DNA from: Bacteroidales bacterium
GTDB lineage: Bacteria; Bacteroidota; Bacteroidia; Bacteroidales; JAIOZK01
Assembly (NCBI GenBank): GCA_021740625.1
Contig: JAIOZK010000019.1
Location: forward strand, 1-64,000
Direction: 5' to 3'
Length of the DNA stretch: 64,000 nucleotides
Shown: piece by piece, positions 15,237-23,388 of the stretch
Layout of the letters: each line of letters opens with the position of its first letter
Numbering within the stretch: position 1 is the first letter of the stretch
Program-made: the position numbers and the translations under genes
The notes under the pieces: generated by a model
Seen by the model: only the letters and a program-made list of their open reading frames with translations
Databases searched by the model: none
What the model was told of the DNA's origin: nothing

Positions 15237-16877
15237 ATGAAATACTCAAAACAAATCCTGTTGTTACTTTTATTAACTTCAATTTCGTTTCTCTCCTTTT
15301 CATATCCCGGAGAAGAAATCAGATCATTTGAGGCACCCGGGAATTTTTGTACCGGCATAACCTTCGATGGTGAGCATTTGTGGATTGCCGACCGCAAGGA
15401 AGCTAAGCTATTTTGCATAAACCCACAGAACGGAGAGATCATTCGTTCCATTCCTGCTCCGGGCTACTGGCCCATGGGACTGGCCTGGGACGGGAAGTAC
15501 CTGTGGAACGTGGATGTGAAAGGCGGACTTCCTCTTTCCGAGAACTACGATGGCAAAGCATACAAGATCGATCCCAAAGATGGTACGGTGTTGAAAACGA
15601 TACCGGCGCCGACATCATCCCCATATGGACTTACATGGGACGGAAAATATCTCTGGTGCACCGACAACGGCAAAAATGAGCTCATTCAGTTCAGCCCAGA
15701 AGATGGAACAACCATCAGAAGCCTGAAAGCACCGGGGCACAATCCACAGGGCATCACCTGGGACGGCAGTTACCTCTGGGTTAGCGACCGCCGTCATGAT
15801 GAATTGTATATGGTTCACCCGGGCAATGCCGAAGTATTGATCCTCACCGATTCACCAGGTCCATATGCAAGAGGTGTATGTTTTGATAATGAAAACCTCT
15901 GGGTAGTAGATTATCAGACCGATAAAATCTACCAGCTAAAAGCAAAGGATGAGCAAAAGATCAGGAAAACAAATGAACATAAATCCCTGGTGACCTTCAA
16001 CCACCGCATCACCAATTTCGGTCCCGGCAAAGTGCTTACAGCAGATGTTTATTTCGGTATCCCGCTCGACAGGCCCAATCAAAAAATCAATACCCGTCCC
16101 GCCTATTCACCTGGTCCAGGCGGTTTTGTGAATGATAAATGGGGTTTTGAAACGGCACACTTTCATTATCAGAACATCGAGGCGGGAGAACAGAAAAATA
16201 CCGAAATGAAAGTAGAAGCTACCACCTGGGATATCCGTTATTTTATCTTTCCTGATGAAGTGGGCAGTCTGGATGAGATTCCACAGGATATCTCAGGCAA
16301 ATTCCTGGAAAACCATGAAAAATACCAGTACGATCATCCGTTGATACAGAAAGCTGTTAAAGAAGCAGTGGGATCAGAGAAGAATCCATACTGGATCGCC
16401 AGAAAGATATACAATTACCTGATGCCCCGCATGTATTATGAAATGACCGGCGGATGGAATACCGCTCCAACAGTGCTGGAAAGAGGTAACGGCTCCTGCT
16501 CCGAATATACTTTTGTATACATTGCCATGTGCCGGGCAGCAGGCTTGCCAGCCCGCTATGTTGGTTCTGTGGTCATCCGCGGCGACTATGCCAGTCTGGA
16601 TGATGTGTACCACCGCTGGGTGGAGGTTTACCTACCCAATTACGGATGGGTACCCGTGGACCCCAGCGGAGGCGACAGTGAATCACCCAGGCACCGGGCC
16701 AATTACTTTGGTGCACTTGCAAACCGCTTCCTGATCACGACAGAAAGTGGCGGTGGTTCGGAAACCATGACATGGACCTATAACTCAAATGAATTCTATA
16801 CCACAGAACCCAAAACCAACGTGTGTGTGGATCATTTTGCGGAATGGGAACCCGTGGATAAGAATAAAGCCTATTGA
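15237..16877 (+). CDS. Secreted beta-propeller plus transglutaminase-like protein
   Basis: 546 residues from the ATG giving MKYSKQILLL. After a signal peptide, about 240 residues form a propeller of roughly six repeats with the recurring pattern GI(T)WDG-x-(H/Y)LW-x-D (for example ITFDGEHLWIADR, GLAWDGKYLWNVD, GLTWDGKYLWCTD, GITWDGSYLWVSD). A linker leads to a transglutaminase-like cysteine-protease domain: Cys in GNGSCSEYTFVYIAMCRAAG, His in YHRWVEVYL, Asp in WVPVDPSGGD. All three catalytic residues are therefore present. It probably acts in the periplasm or outside, cleaving or cross-linking peptide bonds, with the propeller for binding. No T9SS tail. It is divergent from the exosortase operon. 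Confidence 0.85.
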   Translation: MKYSKQILLLLLLTSISFLSFSYPGEEIRSFEAPGNFCTGITFDGEHLWIADRKEAKLFCINPQNGEIIRSIPAPGYWPMGLAWDGKYLWNVDVKGGLPLSENYDGKAYKIDPKDGTVLKTIPAPTSSPYGLTWDGKYLWCTDNGKNELIQFSPEDGTTIRSLKAPGHNPQGITWDGSYLWVSDRRHDELYMVHPGNAEVLILTDSPGPYARGVCFDNENLWVVDYQTDKIYQLKAKDEQKIRKTNEHKSLVTFNHRITNFGPGKVLTADVYFGIPLDRPNQKINTRPAYSPGPGGFVNDKWGFETAHFHYQNIEAGEQKNTEMKVEATTWDIRYFIFPDEVGSLDEIPQDISGKFLENHEKYQYDHPLIQKAVKEAVGSEKNPYWIARKIYNYLMPRMYYEMTGGWNTAPTVLERGNGSCSEYTFVYIAMCRAAGLPARYVGSVVIRGDYASLDDVYHRWVEVYLPNYGWVPVDPSGGDSESPRHRANYFGALANRFLITTESGGGSETMTWTYNSNEFYTTEPKTNVCVDHFAEWEPVDKNKAY

Positions 16878-16927
16878 GCTAAATCAAGTAAGATTGATTG
16901 TCATTTATAACCGGAAAAGAAAAAACA

Positions 16928-17266
16928 ATGGACCATATTAGTAAATATATTGAATACGTGGCAAAGATCATTGAAGCAGCAGGCGTTCTGATCATTGCGG
17001 GTGGAAGTATATTTGTTTTGATCAGATCGCTATTTCATTTCGGTAAAGGCCTGTCGATGGAATACCGGGAAATCAGACAAAACCTGGGGAGGATTATCTT
17101 ACTTGGCCTGGAAATACTGGTAGCAGGAGATATCATTGCCACTGTTTCCACCGAGCCGACCATGCAAAGTGTGCTGGTTCTTGCTGTGATCGTACTGATC
17201 AGGACATTCCTGAGTTTTTCACTCCAGGTTGAACTGGAAGGTAAGTTGCCCTGGCAAAAGAAATAA
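16928..17266 (+). CDS. DUF1622-type membrane protein
   Basis: 112 residues from the ATG giving MDHISKYIEY. Three hydrophobic helices (AAGVLIIAGGSIFVLIRSLF, IILLGLEILVAGDIIATV and SVLVLAVIVLIRTFLSF) with the short basic loop YREIRQNLGR between them match the DUF1622 family of small inner-membrane proteins. Molecular function is unknown in the family. An ORF start 30 bases upstream exists, but the downstream ATG gives the usual family N-terminus. It lies 50 bases after the propeller gene and may share its transcript. Confidence 0.8.
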   Translation: MDHISKYIEYVAKIIEAAGVLIIAGGSIFVLIRSLFHFGKGLSMEYREIRQNLGRIILLGLEILVAGDIIATVSTEPTMQSVLVLAVIVLIRTFLSFSLQVELEGKLPWQKK

Positions 17267-17331
17267 CCATACAGGCAGCCATCATAAATATTCAGAAGGA
17301 TTATAAATTAGCTCTCTTCAACTGAACTGCT

Positions 17332-17361
17332 TTTGGTATGCAAAGCATTCTGTTAAATTTG
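17332..17361 (+). promoter_or_regulatory. Near-consensus Bacteroidota promoter
   Basis: TTTG at 17,332-17,335, an 18-base spacer, then TAAATTTG at 17,354-17,361. This matches the -33/-7 consensus (TTTG-N19-TAnnTTTG) better than any other site in the window. It places the transcript start near 17,368 and makes the ATG at 17,338 untranslatable. Confidence 0.7.
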
Positions 17362-17391
17362 TGCTGTAAACCAAATGATCTCACACCGATA

Positions 17392-18822
17392 ATGCCAGAT
17401 AATTATTTTTATTTCAAGATTCCATTCAGGACGAGCTTCAGCTTAAATGAAGGAAACATACTTCAGCAACATGCTGAATACCAGGAATTACTAAAAAGAA
17501 TAAACAAAAAAGAAATCAGGAAATACACAGGCGACAAGGATATTCCATATTCTTTTTCGCACCTGAAATTTAAATCTGAAAAGCTCCAATTTGAAAGTGT
17601 ACATGCCGACTCAAGCATGAATGATGCTTTCTCCCCTTGTTTTCTGGAAATCAAAGCACCCACCTGGTTCGAAGATCAGATCATTGAAATATTTGAAAAA
17701 AGATTTTCCAAAGATGAACTTCAGAATCTTAGCTTTCTCAGAAAATCCTGCAAGATTGAACTTTTCAGGAACACCTTTGCCACCATGGAATGCATCTTCC
17801 AAATTGACAAGGAAAATCATGAGATCAGCCTTGAAATGATCAAAAAGCTGGAGGACTTTTCTAACGAATATTCCGGGATCATCATCAAAGAACTTCATGA
17901 ATCGATCATCGAACCACTCTATAAGCTTTTTCGATCGACTGAAAAGCACGATCGCTTTTTCTGCATCAGGGGCAATCATACAGGGTTTCCGGATATTCCT
18001 GCAATGGGAAAAAATGAACGTATCATCACCAGAACAGTTAAAACAAATGAGCCACTGTGGGTAAGCCGGGCACTGATCATCGGTAAATACGATGATGGAT
18101 TTGAAGATTTATTCAGCCATTGGATCGTGGCAATGGAATCCAAAGAGGGAATACTCGGAAAAATCAAAAACAACCAGGGCGATGAGAAAAATCATGTTTA
18201 TCTGGGCTGGATGCATAGCATCATGCTTGGCGAACTGCATGAACAAGTAATACAGGATGCATTTTTCTCGCTGGGGCTGGCACAGTATTATTATACCATT
18301 TTCGATAGCCTCAACCAGAATCTTTCCCAGATCATCGGAATTTCGAACAACAGGGATTTCCAGAAAAGATCCAAACCCTATAAAAAGTTGCTGGAAGATA
18401 TGATCTACGTAACCGACCAGATCACGGTAAACTATGCTGATATACTCCAGGGATTACAACCCAACCGGACTTTCTTCTTTGAAAAACTGGTGGAACAATG
18501 GACCATCGACAACATCATGGAAAACGTGCGCAAGAAAATCAATATCTGCAAGGACAACATGAAGAAAATATACCAGAAGCGATTTAACAAAAGCCAACGC
18601 GCTGCCGAGATCCTTTTGTTCTTCATCAGCGGATTTGCCATCCTTGATTTTTTAAGCGGATTGTCGGAATTTATTTTCAAACCCGAAAGTATATCCAGGG
18701 ATGTATGGGGGATATACAACCTTGTGAAGTGGGCCGAACCCAACACCATGATGTGGTTCGGACTGGTAATCTTCCTGCTTGTACTCTCCATTTATCTCAT
18801 GAATCAAACCCGCAAAGGTTGA
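17392..18822 (+). CDS. Membrane-anchored protein of unknown function
   Basis: 476 residues from the ATG giving MPDNYFYFK; the earlier ATG at 17,338 lies between the -33 and -7 elements of a strong promoter and was rejected. The first 400 residues are soluble, with alpha-helical charged segments in the second half (LVEQWTIDNIMENVRKKI, DNMKKIYQKRFNKSQRAA). Two transmembrane helices close the protein (ILLFFISGFAILDFLSG and MMWFGLVIFLLVLSIYL). A long soluble domain with a helical stalk and two C-terminal helices recalls CorA-like and DUF155-type proteins, but I see no GMN motif, so no transport role is claimed. Its stop codon overlaps the next ATG (TGATG), so it is coupled to the EamA transporter. 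Confidence 0.75.
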   Translation: MPDNYFYFKIPFRTSFSLNEGNILQQHAEYQELLKRINKKEIRKYTGDKDIPYSFSHLKFKSEKLQFESVHADSSMNDAFSPCFLEIKAPTWFEDQIIEIFEKRFSKDELQNLSFLRKSCKIELFRNTFATMECIFQIDKENHEISLEMIKKLEDFSNEYSGIIIKELHESIIEPLYKLFRSTEKHDRFFCIRGNHTGFPDIPAMGKNERIITRTVKTNEPLWVSRALIIGKYDDGFEDLFSHWIVAMESKEGILGKIKNNQGDEKNHVYLGWMHSIMLGELHEQVIQDAFFSLGLAQYYYTIFDSLNQNLSQIIGISNNRDFQKRSKPYKKLLEDMIYVTDQITVNYADILQGLQPNRTFFFEKLVEQWTIDNIMENVRKKINICKDNMKKIYQKRFNKSQRAAEILLFFISGFAILDFLSGLSEFIFKPESISRDVWGIYNLVKWAEPNTMMWFGLVIFLLVLSIYLMNQTRKG

Positions 18823-19766
18823 TGAAAAATCCGAAAATTCTTGCAATACTGACCGTAATCTTCTGGAGCTTTTCAAGCGCCCTGGCCCGTTTGCTCACTT
18901 TTTCATCACCTTACCTGTTGTTTTGCTTTTCCTTTGCTTTTGCCCTGGTAATTTACCTGATATATGCAAAAAGAATTTATCGTCAGACTTTTTGGCAAAA
19001 GCTGAGATGCATACCCCCAAAATATTTCCTGATGGGGATTCTGGGTTACTATGCCATCTGGCTTGGGAATACTGAAAGTTTCCTGGCCTATGATTCTGCC
19101 TCCGAAACCACGGTGTTGAATTATACCTGGCTGATCTTTACGGTCTTCTTTTCTCAGTTAATCTTCAACCGACCGAAAAAAATAAGCGGGAACCTGATTG
19201 TAGGGAATGTGGGGGTATTGTTTTGTTTTTTGTCGGTCTATGTCCTGGCCGTGGAAGGCCGGGTAACCACATTCGATTTTACCAATATAAAAGGGCTTTT
19301 GTGGGGTTTGATAGGCGGTATGGCTTATGGATTATTCAGTGCTTACAGTTCAAAAGTTCCAGAGGAAGACCACCCCCTATTCCTGATCGCTGCCGTTTCC
19401 TCCAGCCTGCTGGCCATGATCATCACCTTTTTGGTAACAGTCGAATCTATGAAACAGGCTTTGATACAAATCAGTTTCCTGGATGTTTTCTATGCTTTTG
19501 CCCTGGGTGTCCTGGTGGATGCTTTTGGGTACATCATGTGGACGCGGTCACTGCAGGAAGCAGTAAAAACAGGAATCAATATTTCAAAGATCGCATCCAT
19601 CATTTTCCTGTTGCCCTTGCTCTCCCTGGTGATTGTTGCCATCGCATTCAGTGAAGACACCATTTTCAGGCAGTATTTTCTGTTCAGCATATTGCTGTTA
19701 TTGATCGGAATGGCTTTTTCGCAAAAGGCAGAAAGGATATCGTCCTATTTAAAACAAATTCGTTAA
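18822..19766 (+). CDS. EamA/DMT-family transporter
   Basis: 314 residues from the ATG that overlaps the previous stop codon; a longer reading frame begins inside the upstream gene and was rejected. Ten hydrophobic helices in two five-helix halves can be traced, beginning ILAILTVIFWSFSSALARLL, the usual opening of the EamA fold, with the second half starting around GLLWGLIGGMAYGLFSAY. These inner-membrane carriers export or import small metabolites such as amino acids or nucleotides; the substrate cannot be read from sequence. The middle gene of a coupled trio: TGATG overlap upstream, and the next ATG directly follows its stop codon. Confidence 0.85.
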   Translation: MKNPKILAILTVIFWSFSSALARLLTFSSPYLLFCFSFAFALVIYLIYAKRIYRQTFWQKLRCIPPKYFLMGILGYYAIWLGNTESFLAYDSASETTVLNYTWLIFTVFFSQLIFNRPKKISGNLIVGNVGVLFCFLSVYVLAVEGRVTTFDFTNIKGLLWGLIGGMAYGLFSAYSSKVPEEDHPLFLIAAVSSSLLAMIITFLVTVESMKQALIQISFLDVFYAFALGVLVDAFGYIMWTRSLQEAVKTGINISKIASIIFLLPLLSLVIVAIAFSEDTIFRQYFLFSILLLLIGMAFSQKAERISSYLKQIR

Positions 19767-20228
19767 ATGAAAAAGATATTATTCATCGGTGGATATAATT
19801 CGAGGGGAATGAAAGCGAACACCTTGGAAAGCAGAGGTTACAAAGTTCTTCGGTTGTTACCGGACTATGACAAGGGTTTATCCCCATGGATAAAACAGGC
19901 GGAAAAGATACGCAACGAAAATAAGATCGATGAGATCCATGCCTCATCAACGGGTGCACAGGTGGCCTGCAAATTTCCCGGTAAAAAAGTACTCTACAGT
20001 CCGGTCATCAATCCTTTCCGGCAGCCTCGTATCAGCATTTTCTCGAAAAGATTTCTGAAGGAAGCCTGGATCATTGAAACCGCTTATCAATGCAAAGTGA
20101 TCATCCCGGAAGAAGATGAAGTACTGGACAATGATATCACGCTAGAGTTTTGCAAAATGAATGGGATCAAACCCATTGTATCAAAAGGGGATGATCATGG
20201 ATTGACAAAGTTTTTTAATACTATGTGA
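19767..20228 (+). CDS. YqiA/RBBP9-like alpha/beta-hydrolase fold protein
   Basis: 153 residues, a compact size like YqiA-type esterases. It begins with a beta strand and glycine turn (KKILFIGGYNSRG), has a possible nucleophile elbow HASSTGAQVA around residue 60 and a C-terminal VSKGDDHGL with a candidate catalytic His. The elbow departs from the family's G-x-S-x-G: the first Gly is replaced by Ala or Ser and the last is shifted, so catalytic competence is uncertain. The ATG directly follows the transporter stop codon with no gap, indicating an operon with it and the upstream membrane protein. It could be an inactive relative that keeps only the fold. Confidence 0.6.
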   Translation: MKKILFIGGYNSRGMKANTLESRGYKVLRLLPDYDKGLSPWIKQAEKIRNENKIDEIHASSTGAQVACKFPGKKVLYSPVINPFRQPRISIFSKRFLKEAWIIETAYQCKVIIPEEDEVLDNDITLEFCKMNGIKPIVSKGDDHGLTKFFNTM

Positions 20229-20268
20229 TTGTCTATCTGTTTACAAAATAAATCCTGGTAACACCGTC

Positions 20269-21027
20269 TTAACCTGCATTCATCATCATATTGCTGTATT
20301 CTTCAAAGTCAACTTTTCTCAGGCCATCAGGAGGGGAAAAGCGGGCAGCCGGGATACTTTTCTTTTCAACTTCTGCTACTTCTTCGGTCCTTCCTTCCAT
20401 GACATCCTCACTCTTCATGATCATGCCTTTGCCCATAAGATTTTTATATTCCCCGGTATTTTCGTAAGTAACAATCCCGGTGAAACTTTGAAAAACATCC
20501 ATGATCTTTTCCATATCGATGATATCCAGTTCTTCTGAAATCCAGAGGCTTTCAACTTTTTGTCCGTTATCGAATACATCGTAGCATTTGCTGTTGTATC
20601 CAGCTATGCTTTGCATATCCCCTGTTGATTTCACTTCAACCTCTCCTTCATAAGGTCCTTCAGACATTCCCATTTGGGCAGCAATGGATGCCCGCATCTG
20701 TTCTCTTTGGTCAGCAGGCACCTGCTGCAACATTTGCTCAACCATCCGGTCGCTGAAAGCTTTGACTTTTCCCTCCAGTTCCGAAATCTTCTCTTCCATG
20801 TAATAACCTTCATCCTTCATGATCATGATGATCTTGTCGTTACCAAAATCCAGTATCACATCCGTTTCACTGTCGTCAAAGCGGATCTTGTCATCCTGGA
20901 AATAAGTCGTTGTGTAAGTTGTTTCTCCATCTGAAACGACCTTTGTTTTAATTACATAACCAGCATAAATACCTGACTGGAAAAGGATCATGAGCATCAG
21001 TATGCCCAGCATTTTAAAATTTCTCAT
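20269..21027 (-). CDS. DUF4412-like exported protein
   Basis: 252 residues. Signal peptide MRNFKMLGILMLMILFQSGIYAG, then a beta-rich region with TTTYFQDDKIRFD, DVILDFGNDKIIMIM and, late, AARFSPPDGLRKVDF, as in the DUF4412 group of periplasmic or outer-membrane proteins that bear some likeness to LolA/LppX folds. A helical insert rich in Gln and Met (MVEQMLQQVPADQREQMR) occupies the middle. Function unknown. It follows the T9SS esterase by 36 bases on the same strand, likely one operon, and converges with the YqiA-like gene. Confidence 0.7.
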   Translation of the reverse strand: MRNFKMLGILMLMILFQSGIYAGYVIKTKVVSDGETTYTTTYFQDDKIRFDDSETDVILDFGNDKIIMIMKDEGYYMEEKISELEGKVKAFSDRMVEQMLQQVPADQREQMRASIAAQMGMSEGPYEGEVEVKSTGDMQSIAGYNSKCYDVFDNGQKVESLWISEELDIIDMEKIMDVFQSFTGIVTYENTGEYKNLMGKGMIMKSEDVMEGRTEEVAEVEKKSIPAARFSPPDGLRKVDFEEYSNMMMNAG

Positions 21028-21063
21028 ATTAATTTGAATTTGGTTTATACTTGTTTTTCGATA

Positions 21064-22455
21064 TTAATATTTTACAAAGCGTCCTGTATAAGTTTGCTCT
21101 TCAGATCGCAACCGTAATAAATATATTCCTGGTGGTAATCCGGATACATTGATCCCATCAGTAAGGTCTGTATTTGTTTTCATCTTTAGATTCCCGGTTA
21201 TTCCAAAGATCATCACAGAAACTCCTTTCATATGTACATCTGTTTTGATCCGGACTTGGTCACGAACCGGGTTTGGAAAAATTTGAAGTGGTTTTGTTTT
21301 GCTTTTTTCCTCAAGCTTTGTTGCGTAAGTATTGAACAACCACAAATAGGCATCTGCAAAGTCACCCGCCCAGGTTTCCTCATTGTGGTCGCCTCCTTCG
21401 ATTACCTTGGAAGAAACATTTTGAAAACCCTGTATATTCAGGCTGTCCTCCATTTGATACATTCTATCAATGTATTGCCACCCCTCGTACTCTCCGGCGT
21501 TCTGGTAAAAGCGAATATCCTGCTGCAGACCTGTTTCGGAAATAAAAGGCCAGAGGCTGTCATAGTTGGCCCAGTATGCGGGTGAAAAAGGTCCGGATTT
21601 GCTAAACACATCCTGGTATTTCAAAGCACCATACAGGGAAATAACACCCCCCAGGGAGCTGCCCATAATTCCGGTGTTTTCTCTGTCGTCCAGGGTTCTG
21701 TAGTTTTCGTCAATATGGGGTTTGAGCGTTTCCACGATAAAGGCCATGTATTCATCTCCTTCTCCTCCGGCAAAATTCGGATTATAATAAGGAAGATATT
21801 CATTGGCTCGGTGCTGACCATCATTATCAATACCCACAACGATTGGCACCTGGTATCCCTGGTCGGCCAGATCGTTCAGGGTTTCATCCACTTCCCATTC
21901 GCCCAGAAAGGAAGTTTCCACATCGAAGAGGTTCTGGCCGTCGTGCATGTATAGTACGGGGTAATGATCCTGGCTGTCTTCATAATCCGGCGGCAGGTAC
22001 ACCCAGATGCGGCGGTAACGATCCAGTTGGGGCATGTAAAAGTCCTCATCCATAATGGTCACATTTTCGGCGGCCGTAGAGCCACCACCGCCATTGTTGT
22101 CAGCCCAGTTATATATCTTTACATAAACGGTTTCCCCGTTTCCAAAAGTAAAGGAGCGGTTCTCCATTTCTTCCCCCTTGGGGTCCTTCTCAACTGTGGC
22201 CCAGTCGCCTCGTGTAAATTTAAACTCAATGGTCTCGCCATTGGAAAAACCATTCAGTGTGATCTCCCAAAGATCCTGTGCGTTCTTCTGCATCATATAA
22301 GCAGGATCGCCGGCGTTCCAGCCGTTAAAATCTCCGGCGATGTAAAGATCATCCTCCGGCGGGGTGTAATCGGGCAATGAGTCGACGATGAAAGTAACCT
22401 GGGCCTGAAGAGAAAGAAATCCAAGAATCAATAATAAAGTAAAAAGCTTTTTCAT
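21064..22455 (-). CDS. Esterase D-type hydrolase with starch-binding-like domain and T9SS tail
   Basis: 463 residues. Signal peptide; an N-terminal carbohydrate-binding domain resembling CBM20/48 (DDLYIAGDFNGWNAGDP, about 35-125); a Gly-rich linker (NNGGGGSTA); an esterase of the PF00756 type (about 130-380) with YPVLYMHDGQNLFD, nucleophile Ser in GIMGSSLGG and catalytic His in EGGDHNEETW; and a T9SS type A sorting domain (LQIFPNPVRDQV, LPPGIYLLRLR, FVKY). It should be displayed on the cell surface and remove ester groups from polysaccharides or from siderophore-like compounds. The carbohydrate-binding module favours a glycan. Followed by the DUF4412-like gene. Confidence 0.9.
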   Translation of the reverse strand: MKKLFTLLLILGFLSLQAQVTFIVDSLPDYTPPEDDLYIAGDFNGWNAGDPAYMMQKNAQDLWEITLNGFSNGETIEFKFTRGDWATVEKDPKGEEMENRSFTFGNGETVYVKIYNWADNNGGGGSTAAENVTIMDEDFYMPQLDRYRRIWVYLPPDYEDSQDHYPVLYMHDGQNLFDVETSFLGEWEVDETLNDLADQGYQVPIVVGIDNDGQHRANEYLPYYNPNFAGGEGDEYMAFIVETLKPHIDENYRTLDDRENTGIMGSSLGGVISLYGALKYQDVFSKSGPFSPAYWANYDSLWPFISETGLQQDIRFYQNAGEYEGWQYIDRMYQMEDSLNIQGFQNVSSKVIEGGDHNEETWAGDFADAYLWLFNTYATKLEEKSKTKPLQIFPNPVRDQVRIKTDVHMKGVSVMIFGITGNLKMKTNTDLTDGINVSGLPPGIYLLRLRSEEQTYTGRFVKY

Positions 22456-22616
22456 AAGGCGCGTTTATATAAGTATTATAAATAGTTTGTGAAATTAATA
22501 AAAAGGTCACACATTATCGCGATTTAGATTTGTTGAGCATATGAATTATTGACAGGTATTGCCATAATTGATTTATTCTGGTCCTGGTAGCGATTGATAT
22601 AGATAAGTAAGCTTAA

Positions 22617-22918
22617 AATTAGAGTCTGTCCATAAACTTGCCCTCCTTCGGAAACCCCTCTAAGGGGCTGTCTCAAAAGGCATTTTAACCGCAATGAACG
22701 CGAAGTTTAAGCAAAGGGCGCAAATCGCAAAATAAACAATATGAGCAACATAGCATCCTTAGCGTAAGTCTTTGCGGTCATAGCGGTTAAGTTTTTGTTG
22801 CTTTTGAGACAACCTCAACCATCCAACCCCTTGGTTGTGTGGGGGATTTCCCATTCAGGGGACTAAGGGGGTGCGGGGGGTGGTGGTAAATTTGAGACTT
22901 TATGGACAAACTCTAATT
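22617..22918. mobile_element. 302-bp non-coding element with 20-bp terminal inverted repeats
   Basis: The left end (22,617-22,636) contains TAGAGTCTGTCCATAAA; the right end (22,899-22,918) is its inverted copy with one mismatch in 20. Outside the GAGTYTGTCCATAAA core both sides carry TA. There is no open reading frame inside. The ends resemble those of IS5-type insertion sequences, so this is best read as a MITE or an internally deleted insertion sequence. A second inverted-repeat pair (GGCTGTCTCAAAAGGCA at 22,666 and its inexact complement ending at 22,814) is nested inside. Confidence 0.65.
22684..22791. repeat. AACCGC palindromic repeat, copy A
   Basis: Starts TTTAACCGCAATGAACGC and ends CTTTGCGGTCATAGCGGTTAA, so its ends are inverted repeats. 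A relative lies at 27,952-28,057. It sits inside the nested inverted repeat of the 302-bp element. Confidence 0.6.
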
Positions 22919-22922
22919 AGTC

Positions 22923-22975
22923 CGATGTTCATACGATGTTCATACGTAATTAATCGTATTAACTACGTATTAAAT
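22923..22975. repeat. 11-bp tandem duplication and AT-rich palindromic stretch
   Basis: CGATGTTCATA occurs twice back to back (22,923-22,944), followed by overlapping TACGTA and TTAAT motifs. No gene is seen in the roughly 200 bases between here and the tRNA terminator. Origin unknown. Confidence 0.4.
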
Positions 22976-23116
22976 ACGGAGAAAGAACGAAGAAAGTAAT
23001 GAGGGGTGAGAAGTGAGCATTGGCAGGAAGAATTTTTTAACGGATGAATGGAAAGTTAAGTTTAAGGTAAATTATTTCAACTATGTTTCAACCTGGAGGA
23101 TTTTTTTGAAAATTTG

Positions 23117-23144
23117 ATCAAAAATAAAAAAGCCTTGAAGGCTT
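23117..23144 (-). terminator. Terminator after tRNA-Lys
   Basis: On the minus strand AAGCC-TTCAA-GGCTT is followed by TTTTTATTTTT. It lies 25 bases beyond the tRNA 3' end in the direction of transcription. Confidence 0.75.
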
Positions 23145-23168
23145 CTATCTTCAAAGCTTTTCGGCTTG

Positions 23169-23241
<73 letters not shown>

Positions 23242-23388
23242 TCTGGTATGCAAAATTACGAATTATTTTACAGAAATTGCTGAAACATGCCCCCCTGACA
23301 TTTTATTGACAGGCCATATGCTGAACTGATGCCCCGCCTTTCTTTTCAGCCTTTGGAAGTGATCATGAAATTTGATAACTTCGTTAAC

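Noticed and set aside
18705-18821. Longer N-terminus for the EamA transporter
   Set aside because: It lies in a different frame inside the upstream gene; the ATG at 18,822 overlaps the stop codon and gives a normal EamA start.
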